This document shows positions 50,187-63,413 of a stretch of 64,000 nucleotides of DNA, in pieces. The notes below the pieces were generated by a model that worked only from the letters and a program-made list of their open reading frames with translations, was not told the DNA's origin and ran no database searches. How positions within the stretch are numbered: the first letter of the stretch is position 1; the number at the start of each line of letters is the position of its first letter. The DNA comes from Purshia tridentata (lineage: Eukaryota; Streptophyta; Magnoliopsida; Rosales; Rosaceae), in the NCBI GenBank assembly GCA_003254885.1, contig QANT01008764.1, forward strand, positions 1 through 64,000, given 5' to 3'. Position numbers and translations under genes: made by a program.

Positions 50187-53100
50187 ATGGAGAATGTAGC
50201 AAGTTCTGGAAATGCAGGTGGGGACCAACCTTTGGGCCCGCCACCTCCTACCATACCACCCAATTCGAAGCCTGAATTAGTGGCTCTTTCTCCTAAGTAT
50301 TCTATCATGAGTAGAAGTGGGACTGGAACTACTGGGCGACACATACCATTGCTCTCAAACCACTTCAAAGTTTCTGTGAATGTTCCAGATGCTGTGTTTT
50401 ACCAGTATTCTGTATGTTTACTCTCCTTACGTCACTCCTTTTTTTCCATTGAGTTTATTGTATCCAATACCAATTTCATAATGCATTACTATTTGCAGGT
50501 TTATATTACTTCAGAAGATAAGAGAGCTGTTGAAGGCAAGGGAATTGGGAGAAAACTGATTGATAGGCTTTATCAAACATACTCTTCAGAACTTGCTGGT
50601 AAAAAGTTTGCATACGATGGGGAGAAAGCTCTGTACACAGTGGGTCCTCTGCCACAGAACAAGCTTGAATTCACAGTTGTGCTGGAGGAGACATTTGCAA
50701 AGCAGTATGTCCTTCTACTGCACCTTTTCCTGGTCTTGGATTAAAAATTCATATATATTGTCACTTATCAAAACATTCATTTGTATTGTCCAACCTGCAT
50801 TGTTTTTTTCTCATGTGTTAGTGAAAATGGGAGCCCCAATGGGACTGAAAAACGCTCAAGAAGGACTTTCCAGTCAAAAACATTCAAGGTTGAGCTAAGT
50901 TATGCTGCCAAAATACCTATGAAGTCAATTTCTCTTGCTCTTAAAGGAGCCGATGTAGATAATACTCAGGGTGCATTGAGAGTGCTTGACATCATTTTAC
51001 GGCAGCAAGCAGCTAACAGGTACCTATCTCTCACTCTCTCATGTATTGACTACATTCTTTTCAACTGTACTTGTATTGCTGTGAGCTCAAACTTTCTTTA
51101 ACTGTGGCCATTAAACAAGCGCAGGGGATGTCTTCTAGTAAGACAGTCATTCTTTCATGATGACTCCAGAAACTTTACTGATGTTGGAGCAGGTGTAACT
51201 GGTGTTCGTGGCTTTCATTCTAGTTTTCGTCCAACTCAGGGTGGCTTGTCCTTGAATATGGGTATCTGATTTTTTTCTTTGGTTTTCATTGTCTGTAAAA
51301 CTGACTAGTACTGCTGTTGCTTGATTTGTTATTATTACTGTTTCCATTTCTTTGTGCAGATGTATCTACAACAATGATCATGACGCCTGGGCCTGTGATT
51401 GATTTTCTGATAGCTAACCAGAATGTACGAGAACCACGCCAGATTGACTGGGTAAAGGTAAGAAAGAAGACTGCTAAATCTTTTCCTAAATCTTCAGTTT
51501 TCAGCATCAACTTTAGTTTGTCAAAATTTAATTTCATGGTAACTTACAGGCCAAGCGAATGCTTAAAAATATGAGGATTAAGACGAGACACCGTAACATG
51601 GAATTTAAAATAATAGGCTTGAGCGAAAAGCCCTGCAATCAGCAATGGTATGCGCTTATCTCTTGAAAATAGTTTTCCCTCCGTTGGTTTTTTTGTTCTT
51701 CCCACCTGAAAATTTTCTAACTTTTGTTTTATTTTTCTTCAAGTTTCCCTATGAAATTAAAAGGTGGTGATGGCACAAGTGACGGGCAGACTGTGGAGAT
51801 TACTGTGTTTGAGTATTTTACTGAACACTGTGGCATAGAACTCACCTATTCTGCATATCTGCCATGCCTTGATGTTGGCAAGCCTAAAAGGCCCAACTAT
51901 GTGCCAATGGAGGTCTGCAAATTTCTCATGCTTATTATATTATTTTTTATTAGTCTAATCTTTTTGGAACCCGTCTTTTCTGAAATCTTGATTTCTTTAC
52001 CCCCCTTTGGTGTTTTAGCTCTGTTCGCTTGTTTCGCTACAACGGTATACAAAAGCATTATCTTCAATGCAGAGGGCATCCTTAGTTGAAAAATCAAGGC
52101 AGAAGCCTCAGGAAAGAATGCGAACTGTGACTGATGTAAGTATTGCAAGTCACCATAATGCTTCTTCTTCTTCTTCTTCTTTTTATTTTTTTATAATTTT
52201 AACTGTATGTTGCAGTATTCTTATTGCTCATTTAATATTGCAGGCTGTAAAAACATACCGCTATGACGATGATCCTGTACTTGCTACATGTGGTATTTCT
52301 GTAGAGAAGCAACTGACTCAGGTTGAAGGTCGTGTTCTTCAGATTCCAACGGTAAACAGTAACTGTCACCTTATATTCGGGTGTCTAGAGAGAGAGAGAG
52401 AGAGAGAGAGAGTGAGAGGAAGTGTTTAAAGAGTGTTCTCTTCACTTAATCTAATAACCAGTCCTCTTTCTAATGTATTCTCTCTTTTAATGAACAGTTA
52501 AAGGTTGGTAAGAGTGAAGATTGCATCCCCCGTAATGGACGATGGAACTTCAACAACAAGGTATTGTTTCTGCACCTTATAAAAGTCATCAATCAGTTAC
52601 TCTCCAAGAAAGATGTTTCACTGATTTTATTCCCTCATTTAATTTAAATTTGAATAGCTAACTGAGATTAATGGTGCTCTTAATTTCCTTTTCTCCCAGA
52701 CACTTTGGAACCCTATTCGCATTGACATTTGGATTGTTGTCAACTTCTCTGCACGCTGTGATACCAGTCATATCTCACGGGAGCTTATCAACTGTGGGAG
52801 GAAGAAGGGCATTGTAGGTTACACTTATGCCATATTTTGATTATAATTTTTGGCTTGTGCTGATTCTGACATCTCTCTCTCTGTCGCATCTATGCAGCTT
52901 ATTGAGCGCCCCACTACATTAGTTGAGGAAGATCCGCAGTCTAGAAGACAAAGCCCTGTTGTAAGAGTTGAAAGGATGTTTGAGCAGATGCAAGCTAAGG
53001 CTACAAAACAACCTCAATTCATTCTTTGCGTCTTACCAGAGAGAAAAAATTCCGATATTTATGGTATGGCTTTGTTATTTATAATGGCATTCAAAATTTC

Positions 53101-56100
53101 CAGCTCTCTCTTGCTTTGATCATATAATCAGTTTCTGCTGTTCTGCATTGTATAGGGCCTTGGAAGAAAAAATGTCTTAGTGACTTTGGGATTGTCACTC
53201 AATGCATTTCCCCTTCCAAGATTAATGATCAGTACCTTACTAATGTACTTCTTAAAATCAATTCTAAGGCAAGAATCTAAAGCTTGAAAGTTATATATCT
53301 ACTTTTCTAATTCATAGACACTACTGATTTTTTCTGTTTATTTTACTTTATAGCTTGGAGGGATAAATTCTTTGTTGGCAATAGAAGATTCCAAACGTGT
53401 TCCTTTGGTGAACGCTACTCCTACAATGATTTTGGGGATGGATGTATCTCATGGGTCTCCTGGTCGATCTGATATTCCTTCTGTTGCTGCGGTAATTACA
53501 ATTCTAGTTTCTTCTAACATATAATCTGTGCTTAATAGTCATGTCCAATCTACTTTCAAATTTGTTGGAGTGTCAGGTGGTTGGCTCCCGAGAGTGGCCA
53601 CTTATTTCAAGGTACAGAGCAGCTGTTAGAACACAATCTCCCAAGGTGGAGATGATTGATGCGTTATACAAGCCACTGTCAAATGGACATGATGATGGTA
53701 TTATCAGGTATTTAACCAGGAAACTTAATTCTGGACCAGTAGATCAGATGCTTAGAATTATAGTCTGTGTCGGTACATGAGGAAGTCGCTTACATGGAAC
53801 TCAACCCATTAAGAGCATTCAAAAGACTTCACTCCCAAATCTATTACATTGAAGTTGTGGGTTTATTAATTGCTTGTAATCTTAAACGAGACACAGTTAC
53901 AATATTTACAGTTTATATACATTGTGATGTAATTTAAACAAATTAAGTAAATACTTGTGAACTCCATATATTTGATATAACAATCCCAGTATAATGCTTC
54001 TTAAGGCTGGAACTTCCTCGTGTTACAGGGAACTGCTTGTGGACTTCTATCAAACAAGCAAGGGGCTGAAACCAACTCAGATTATTATCTTCAGGTATCA
54101 CGGCATCATCATGGTAAATATTGGCCATTTTTGTATTTGAAAAGAAATGCTCATTATCCAGTTTTGGTCCCTCAAAAATGACATACTTCGAAGGAAACCT
54201 GACAATGAAGCAATCATAGTCTGGCAGTATCTTTTGTATTAGTTCTTAAATGATTGGAAAATCTTTTGAATGGTTTTAATTAAGGTATTTTCTGGATTTT
54301 TGTTTTGTGTTCTCGGGGGATGCATACCAAATGTAGTAATTATTAAACTGTATAACAGGAATTAAATTGTGTATTCATTTTATAGTCTAAATTATGAATT
54401 TTGTAATTAATTAATTTAGTATTTGTCAGTTGGAGGCAATTAATCCTAATTGTATTCTGATTTGTGACAACCTGGCTGTTCCGGCTCCCTCAAAACCTTC
54501 ATGGGAGTGAAACTAATTCCACAAAGTGAAATTCTCCCTCAAGCATTCATTTTGTCCTGTACTATGTTTGCAAGCTGTAATTATGGAGTGAAACTCATTC
54601 CACAAAGTGAAATGGATGCCTTCTGTTTCCTAATGGTGGTGATATCATGTATCTTCTTTACTCAAAGATGTATCTGGCATAATTTTGTTGTTGTATCCAT
54701 CAAATTCACTTTTTTGAGGAATATTGTTGCTTGTATAACCTTCTAGGGGCTCTTCAATGTTAATTTGAAAGTCTTTTATTTTCTCAGTTTTTTTTCTCAG
54801 CTGGAATTTATTTGATTTTTGAAGCAGAAAATATGATCAGTTCATTTTGCAATTTTATCAGTACATTTTCCGTTTGCATCATTGTATCAAATTTTTTGTT
54901 TTGGGTTTCTACGCATTCTTTCTGGTGCTTGTAAAGGCTTGTCCATTTTAATATTCAAGGGTTTTTTTATTTGTTATTTTAGGGATGGAGTCAGCGAATC
55001 TCAATTTAATCAAGTCTTGAATATCGAGTTGGATCAAATCATCAAGGTTCTGTTCTGAATTTCATCCTTGGTTTGAAGGATGATTAGAGACTTGCTGCTG
55101 AGCTATATGTCCAATTTAACATTTGTAATTTTACAAATTAATTATAAATAAATTAAGAAAGCTGTTTGTTGGAAATACCCACTGAAGGGGAAAATGACTA
55201 TTTATTTGTTAATCTATTGTATTTAAGCCAGTGATGCATTGAATTGAAATTCATGAAATACCCAGAATTTCAATGCTTACTGCCTTGCTCCTGCATAAGC
55301 CCTTTTCTGCCAAGTGCATATTTAATGGACTTTGGCTTGTCCATAGGACCTGCTATCAAATGTATGCTGATTTTTTTTTTTTTTTTTTTACTCAACATTG
55401 AGATGGTCAATTTTTTTATTACAGGCTTACCAGCACCTTGGGGAGGTTAATGTTCCAAAGTTTACTGTGATTGTGGCTCAGAAGAATCACCACACAAAGC
55501 TATTTCAAGCTGGTTCCCCTGATAATGTTCCCCCTGGTCTGCTACTTTCTGTTTTGGATTCAATTACTTTATCATTTATCCATCTGGGTTTGATGCTCTC
55601 TCTCTCTCTCTCTCCAGGCACAGTTGTGGACACAAAAATTGTGCATCCAAGGAATTATGATTTCTACATGTGTTCGCAGGCAGGGATGATTGTAAGCTTC
55701 TCTTTCTCTCCAAAAGAAAATGAGAGTATCTAATTTATGCTACTTGTAACAGAATTGTTAATCCTTTTTAAGAAGCATCCTTGTTATTTGCTTTAATTTT
55801 TTTGCTTCCAATAACAGGGAACTTCAAGGCCAGCGCACTATCATGTCTTGCTTGACGAGATTGGCTTTTCTCCTGATGACTTGCAAAACCTTATCCATTC
55901 CCTTTCATATGTGTAAGCTTTTCATTTTCATGTCAATCACTTCCCATATGACTTATTTGGAATAACTTTTCGACTGACATTATCTATATATTTTTCTTAC
56001 TTATTTCAGGTACCAAAGGAGTACAACTGCAATCTCCATTGGTAAATTAAACATTTATTTGCTTTTGAAATCTTCTGTCTTTATTTAAATTCTTTTTCAG

Positions 56101-56335
56101 TTGAAAGAATAATATCTACCTGTAGACCCTTACTTGTTTCTGTCATTTCCATTTTTCAGTGGCTCCCATATGCTATGCCCACCTTGCTGCGGCACAAATG
56201 GGGCAGTTCATGAAGTTTGAAGATATGTCAGAGACCTCATCGGGGAAGGGCAGTGTGACATCATCAGAGAATGTCCCAGTTCCAGAGCTCCCTAGGTTGC
56301 ATGAGAATGTCCAAGGTTCCATGTTCTTCTGCTGA
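50187..56335 (+). CDS. AGO: Argonaute protein, AGO4 clade (AGO4/AGO16-like)
   Basis: Small-RNA-guided effector; the AGO4 clade loads 24-nt siRNAs for RNA-directed DNA methylation. There are 22 coding exons: 50187..50411, 50499..50704, 50822..51019, 51125..51261, 51360..51457, 51550..51647, 51744..51912, 52019..52135, 52244..52351, 52498..52560, 52700..52813, 52898..53063, 53156..53268, 53354..53491, 53577..53707, 54029..54094, 54983..55046, 55425..55536, 55618..55691, 55818..55912, 56010..56041, 56160..56335. The total is 2700 bp, or 899 aa, and the frame closes. Domains: Pro-rich N-terminus ([12 protein letters not shown]), N domain, PAZ (about 240-350), MID and PIWI (about 540-870). The slicer tetrad is complete: Asp634 ([11 protein letters not shown]), Glu675, Asp717 (FRDGVSE) and His849 (CYAHLAAAQ). 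The C-terminus GSMFFC is typical of the clade. One intron (53269-53353) uses a GC donor. The exact paralogue name (AGO4, AGO16) needs a tree. Confidence 0.95.
54504..54613 (+). repeat. Direct repeat inside an Argonaute intron
   Basis: A 29-bp unit beginning GGAGTGAAACTAATTCCACA at 54504-54532 recurs at 54585-54613 with one visible difference. It lies in the 888-bp intron 54095-54982. Confidence 0.85.
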
Positions 56336-59300
56336 GGGGCTGCTGCTAGCTTTTTTGTAAATGCTGCTAATGCGATTAGCATTTTGACTCCGTAGATACG
56401 CTGGTAGTATAGGGATATATAATACATACATCAACCCCAGTTTGCTCTTAGGTGGGGTGGAGAGATAGGTATACAGATAGTTAGCAACCTCTTTTTTATC
56501 TAGTTGCGGACAATTATTGAGGTTTTATATGGTATAGGAGGCTGTTGAGGCAGTGCTCATATCAAGTTTTTGTCTCTCTTGTTCTGGGTATGACAAAGAC
56601 TTAAAATCTCAGGGTTTCTAGAGTTTTATCATTATGGAACTATCTCTGAATTATTTACTTCTACTTCATTATTGGTGTTTGTTTTTTCAAAGTACTCTTT
56701 TAAGGGTCTGTTGCTATCTTTTTTGTGTGGTGATAGCTCAAGAGCTGTCACCAAATTTTGATATATTTGGTAGGGATCATCCTAAATGAATTGTGATATA
56801 TAATTGTTCAATTTTTTTTTATGGTGATATTGTGATAGTGACTAGTGAGGGAGCTCATTGGAACCCTGCTGATGCCAGAAAGAGGATGTGGGTTTTTGCT
56901 ATTTTCTCACCTTGCTGTGTCAAAAGTCTAGGTATCACTATTTTCTCATGCTTGGTGATATAACTTGTTTTGTATTATGATCTTCAACCACATAATCAAT
57001 GTTTGGGTCACTTTTATAAATTCTGTTCAACCCTTTTGATTATTTAAATTCCTACTTTTGCTTAAGTAGCCAACTCCTAACTCCCTTAAATCCTTTTGGT
57101 TAATGGTAGCTAGCATGATGTACCTTTACAAAGGCAAGGTTTGACCAGCCTTTACGCATGTCAATTTGTCCCCTTTTGAACTCCTAATATGGGGTTCTGT
57201 CCTAGTTTTCTTAGGACGTCTGGTCTAAAAGGTCAGGACCATAATAATCTAATACCTAAATCCAAACCACCAATCTGAATGCGATTTCATTTTTTTATTT
57301 ACAAGTGTGAAGGCGAAGTTCAACTGCTAGCTAGTGTTGCCTCGCCTACTACTATGACCAATGGCTTTGAATATTTTGGTCCGAGACTTTCAATAGTTTA
57401 TTGATTATGGTAGCTTTAACTTGCTTGACCAACTGCCAACTTGTTTCTTACTAATTATGTTTGTCATCATGCTCCTCTCTTCCGTATGCTGCTGCTTCTG
57501 CCTTTTGCATTTTTCTTCCACATACCTTTCGTCCTTTCAACATCCAAGTGACCTTCCCAATCCAAGGACTATCTTATATCCCTTGACGGCACTTTTGATA
57601 AACAAATGACACGTGTCCTGCTGTAATTTCTTGATTTTTAACCCACAAAAGTGACAGTTAGCTAACTAGAAAATACACCAGCCATTAATAGTGAGAAATA
57701 TAAGTTGTAAGATTTTCTTAAATTTAACTTGCCAGTGCTACATGTGCTACAAATTCATTGTATATGTATATTTTGAAAATTGTTGTGATGATGCATGTTG
57801 TTCCTGCCAACTTTAGAGGTTGAGATGCGGTGAGGGTTTAATGTGAATTGTGAGGTATGAGACAATGACATTCAACTGCCATATTGTTTAGCAATTGGCA
57901 AGAAAATATGCTTAAAACGCATCCCAAGAATTTCATTCAAAATTGTTGAGAACTTTCCTCTATTCATACTCGTTATCATAATAATAAAGTACTTATATTT
58001 AGTGGTATTTTTTTATTTATTTGTTAAGATAGGTCTTCGGTTAATCTCTCATCTCCAATAAAAATAAAAATGGTAATTATGTAGAGCATCTAAAGAACAA
58101 ATTTTGAGCATAAATAAGCACTTATTAAACTCAACGATTCAAATTACTTTATATTTAACACTATTTACATGAAGTATTTTTATTTAATAACATTCTTATT
58201 TAATGTGTTTTTGTTGAAAGAACATACGCATAATAGTTACACAATTATAAGTGCTTCTCATCTAAAAAACTAAATTAAAAATTTTTTATAACTTTTTCAA
58301 AAGTATTTTTAATTAATTTTATCAAAAAACACTATTGATAATTTTTATTTTTAATTACAATTATACATAGTCGCTCACTCTCATTCAAACAAATTTGCAC
58401 GTTGATCTATGGCTTCAACTTATTATGATTGATTGATGACTTGACTTGTTAGAGAATTTGTGGAATTGAAATACAGACCCAAGAGGTGGTCAAAAGTTGA
58501 GAATTTCCTCATTTCCTGATAGAAATGAAGTTGACGTAAAAAGAGTGATGGGTGCAGTGCTGTGACTGTGCGCGGCCGAACCTGAGAAAACCAGTGCTGC
58601 GGGGCAGAGGGTGGGACCCAACCAAGGGCTTTCTCGGAATCTGAAATATTAAATTAGAACTCGGTACTGCCAATTGATGTGGCCCACTGGGCCGAATCTG
58701 AGTGTCTTCTTTCTCTGGGACCCACATTGTGTAATGTAGTGTGAATCGTGCAAACATTTTTCTTGGGCCAAAATTAACCTTAATTGGACGATCGTACCCT
58801 TGATGGGAGTCCCTCGTATTAATAAATCAATTCACTCAATCATAGTGATGGGCCTGATGGCTAATGGCTAATGGCTAATGGCTGATGGCGACTCATTTGA
58901 CGATTATACCCTTCTCAAATATATATAATGTTTATTATGGCTCTGCGGCTTCTTGCCTTCTGCCACTTAAAAACTATTGACAACATTCTTCCACACGTTT
59001 AGGAACTATCTCCATTTTTAATCCTTTGGTTATAACTTATATTATATCCATTATCATGAAGAGTGATATAATTCTGGTTTTTATAAAGAACAATTTTTTA
59101 CGTAAGAGGAGGGGATTCAAACTTTTGTATGTAGGAAAAATTTTTTTCTTTCACTAATTAGACCAACTCCAATTTATACGTAATATACATTTATTTATAA
59201 GTTATTTACATGAATTTTACACGTTTTTACAATATATCACCTAAAAAAAATGTAACAATAATACTTGAACTTTGCATGGTATTGCAATATACTATTTATT

Positions 59301-60370
59301 TATGTTTCCTTCGTAACTTCTGTTGAAAGTTTCATATACCGTTTCATACACTGTGCAAGATTTAAGTGATATATTTACAGTAGTGTGCGGTTGAAGAGGG
59401 CGGTCGGAAGGGGTATCAACACGGCGCATAAATCGCAGACAGTAGCAAACCCCACTACCCCCTTTGCAAAGTTGGCATGGCGAATCCCAATTTGAGTCTT
59501 GTATCTGTGGGTCCCATATCATGTGGTCTAAAATCTACATCTCCTTGGTAAAAAACTTGAGTAAAATTTATTGAGTGAAGTAACTAATTTATGTGATTCA
59601 TATTACCATCCTTTATCTGTCATTTTGCGGAAACATCTATTCCGACCTTGAACGGCGACGATTTTTCACGTTTCTCTTAATCAATCAAAATAAAATATTA
59701 AATTCAATAAAAAAAAGTGCAAATTCTTCAGAAAGACAAAGCTGCCCTTCGCGTCACTCTTACCCAACTTTTTGTCGTTCCCAGGGATACTTTCGTCCTT
59801 TAATTATCTCATCTACCCTTGCAAAGGAAACTTCCCACCTATTCCACTACGATTCCAGATCCGACGGTCAACATCTGACCACGGCCCTCCCCATCAACGG
59901 TGATGATGTAATCAATTAATATCTTCTTGAACGAGTAAAAGACAATTACACCCTTATCACTTGAACGAAGTAGTAGTTTGGGACCAAAACCGACATGGGC
60001 TTTTGCGCTTTAATTCAACAACATGCTTCCGCATAATCAAAGTCATTAACAACGAAATTATTATAATAAACGCAACCTAATAATAGCTTGACACGTGGTG
60101 GGCATAACCGTCTTTTTACAGGGAACTTATTTAATTATTCGTACACGAGCGGAAGAAGAAACTTATATTATTATAGATATTTTCGGGTTCACATTCAAAG
60201 ATCCCGAACATTTTCCTAAGCCTTTTTTTGTTAAAATAGGAAAGGGCAAAAAAAAAAAAGCAAAAAGCAAGCAGAAAAATTAAATTAAATTAAAAAAGAG
60301 AGCAAAATTGTATATGAAATTGGAACACATTGTTGTAGTCATAATTTTATGTAGATTTCAGAGACATATC
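56336..60370. other. Argonaute 3' UTR and long intergenic region
   Basis: The 3' UTR probably runs to about 56.6 kb. The rest has no supportable gene. A short (GGCTAAT)n array lies at about 58855-58886. An AAGCACTT/AAGTGCTT pair near 58110 and 58242 hints at a small MITE, but no target duplication was found. Confidence 0.5.
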
Positions 60371-60632
60371 TCTCTGATTCTCAGTCCCTTTTGTTATGTT
60401 CCAAAAAGCTTTTTGTTTTTTTCTATTCCCTTCAGTTTCACAGTCTTTGTTCTTTGATCACATTCGCAGCCTTTATTTAGATTTTTGTTCCTAGTTTTCG
60501 AGATTTGGGAGTTGGGTTGCTGTGGTTTTTTCCTGAGATATTCTGAAGCTTTTTTCTGAGTTTGATTGGTGAAGCTGAGAAAAAGCAAAGCAAAAACAAA
60601 GGGGTGGGGTGTACACAATCTCTGCGCTACCG

Positions 60633-63413
60633 ATGCCAGACACTCGGCAGGCTCAGAAGAATGCTGTTCCGAATCAATCCGATGGCATCGTTGAAGGTAG
60701 CACCGCGTTTTGATGTTTCCTTTGGGGAGTATAACGATCTGATGGTGGTTTTCATTGGCTTATATATATATCTCATGTTGTGGTTATGATATTTTGTGAT
60801 CATGATGGTGCAATGTGTTTATGTATGGTTTTACTTTGTGAAATTATTGAATTATCTGATTTTATGTTTTGTGGTTGTGTTGGTTTTTTTAATGGTTTTA
60901 AAGAGCTTGAAAGGTAGGTGAAATGCGTACTGTGGCTTCTCAAGGAATTTGTATTTGTGCATAGTATAGTTGAAAATTTAGAATTTTGTTTCAATTTGTT
61001 TTTCACCTTTTTTGACATGTGGGTTTTAGTAGGTAAGAACTGTGGTGATGTTGATGCTAGTCATATCTGGATTGGGGTTTTGAAGAATTTTTCTTTTTCA
61101 TATTGTTTAGTTGTAAATTTTCTATTCCTTTGGAAATTGTACTATCAAAGTTTCCTCCTTTAGCGTTCGCTCTCTGAATCAATTGAAGGTTCGATCGATC
61201 CTTTGTTACTATATCACGTTTTAGAAGCTGTAATATTTTTCTACTCTGGTTCAATGCTTTTGAGGAGCTCTGATAGATTATACAATGCAGATTGATGCTT
61301 TGAAATTTGAAACATTCGATTTCATAATGTAATCTATACATATATATCTTGTGTTCATTGTAGATGCGCTTTGGCGGTTGACAATCAATGATAATCAAGA
61401 TGGGGATGGTGTGGCTCAATCAAACCCATACCCTGATCGACCTGGTGAACCTGACTGCATATATTATTTGAGGACTGGTTTGTGTGGTTATGGAAGTAAT
61501 TGCCGTTTTAATCACCCTAAATATGCTACACAGGTGATTAAGAATTTGTTTAACTGATATGCACAGTTTTGATATGGTGATTTCATTTTGATTGAGGTGT
61601 TGTGAGAAGGAGTTTTATTGATTGCTTCGAAACAGTTTATTTCTTTGTCTTTGCTGGCTTTTAACTTAAGTGAACAAAACCTTCTGGTGCATTATTGTAC
61701 GTGCAGGGTGCTCAGTATGGTGGAGAACTCCCAGAAAGAGTTGGACAACCTGACTGTGGGGTAAGATTTTCATTTTGTTCGAGATTGTTCTCATTAAGAA
61801 GCTTCTTTCTTACTCACTTTTCCCCTCTACTTTTTTGCCTGCGTTCTTTATTGATGTTTGCTATGTCATATGAGATTTGAACTTCTAGGAATATGAATAA
61901 GAGAGTAAGTGGAGTATTTTTGTCTTCATTGGATGGACTTTTTTTAGTCTATGTAAGCTTATTGCATATATAAATTACGTCATTCACAATTTGAACAATC
62001 ATATAAAGAAACTGCTGATCCTAATGGTGTGGGCCTTGCCGCCTGTGAACAAGCAAAGCATTAAAGTGGCCAGTTGTTGAATAAGATCTAACAAGGTTAT
62101 TTGTACTAAAGAATCTATCAAATAAATTATCCAAGTTCAGACTATTATGGAGAATGTTGGTGTGAGAATCTGTAAGGGATAAGAAGCAACATGCAAATTA
62201 AATGATGACTTTTATAACAAGCTTGTTCTATATTCCAATTATGGTCATTTGTTTCATACATCTTCTATATTATAATGGGTTATGAGCAGTTGCTCTTTTT
62301 TGCTTTTTAGGACTTGTATTTGTTAAATTTGTTTACTATTAGTAGGCATAATTCCTGTCTTAATTAACATGGTATCAAAACAAATGACCTTTTTTCTTTT
62401 TTCTTTAATTCCTTATTGTTTCTGTCTGCATGAGGTGGGAAATTGGTTTCCATTGGATAAAATAACTTTTCATGCTGGATTAAGTTCAGCATTAATGTGA
62501 GTAGCAAATATATGCACTTTGTGCCAATGCTAGCCCCTCCCTCCCCTCTGTCTCCTTCCTTTGCTTCTGTTTCTTCTTCTTTAAAAAAAAAATCTAGGTT
62601 ATGTCACTTATGCCACAAAATGGTTCTCAATAAAGAATTGAACAATGAAGTAAATAATATGCAGATTTTGTAAGGTGCTAACACCAATGGAAAATATATC
62701 AGATCTTATTGGACAATAAAGTGGTAATACCAAAAAAAAAGGCTTTCCATGACTGTTTGACATTCTGTGAGACATGGAGAATGAACTCTTACTCAGATAC
62801 TTGTCATCTCTTACTTATAAACTTCATAGGCTTCCCTCTGTAGGCAACCTTTGTAATTTGTGAGTGTTTACTTCCAAATATGTGTGGCAGTATTTTCTGA
62901 AGACAGGGACTTGCAAATATGGATCAACATGTAAATTCCATCATCCAAGGGACAGGCGTGGAGCTGGACCAGTCTTATTCAACATTTTAGGACTCCCCAT
63001 GCATCAGGTCCTTGCCTTTTCTTTGTCACTACACTGCTAATTGTTCTCAATTTGTTGCTAGATTTTCAGAGAACAGGAGTGCTTTTCATTTTAACAATTT
63101 TTAGATTGATTCTTTTCAGGAAGAAAAATCTTGTCCTTATTACATGCGAACTGGAGCATGCAAGTTTGGACCTGCATGCAAGTTTCATCATCCCCAGCCT
63201 CCAGTTGGAACTGTCTTACCTGCTTTTGGATCTACAGGCTCAACAGTTGTGCCCTCTTCAGGTCTACCTTATGTAGGTGGACTTTCTGGATGGTCATATC
63301 CAAGAGCACCATATATATCAGGAGGCCCGCGCTTAGCAACTCCACAACCTTACATTCCTGTTGTTGTCTCTCCACCTCATGGCCTACCTGCCCATGGCTG
63401 GAATACTTATGTG
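60633..63413 (+). CDS. CCCH zinc-finger protein (ZFN1-like), 3' end outside the window
   Basis: Plant CCCH protein of the five-finger ZFN group, thought to bind nucleic acid, probably RNA. Exons seen: 60633..60696, 61364..61533, 61707..61760, 62891..63007, 63120..63413, giving 233 codons in one frame. Three C-X8-C-X5-C-X3-H fingers are present: residues 53-72 ([20 protein letters not shown]), 95-114 and 140-159. The linkers [12 protein letters not shown] and [16 protein letters not shown] are typical of the group. A Pro/Ser/Gly-rich stretch ends WNTYV at a GT donor. Family members usually have two more fingers, which would lie beyond 64000, so this is a partial gene rather than a truncated one. 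The 5' UTR occupies about 60400-60632. No believable next exon was found in 63414-64000. Confidence 0.88.

Noticed and set aside
59593-59919. 108-aa open frame upstream of the CCCH gene
   Set aside because: No family resemblance and no promoter context; treated as spacer.
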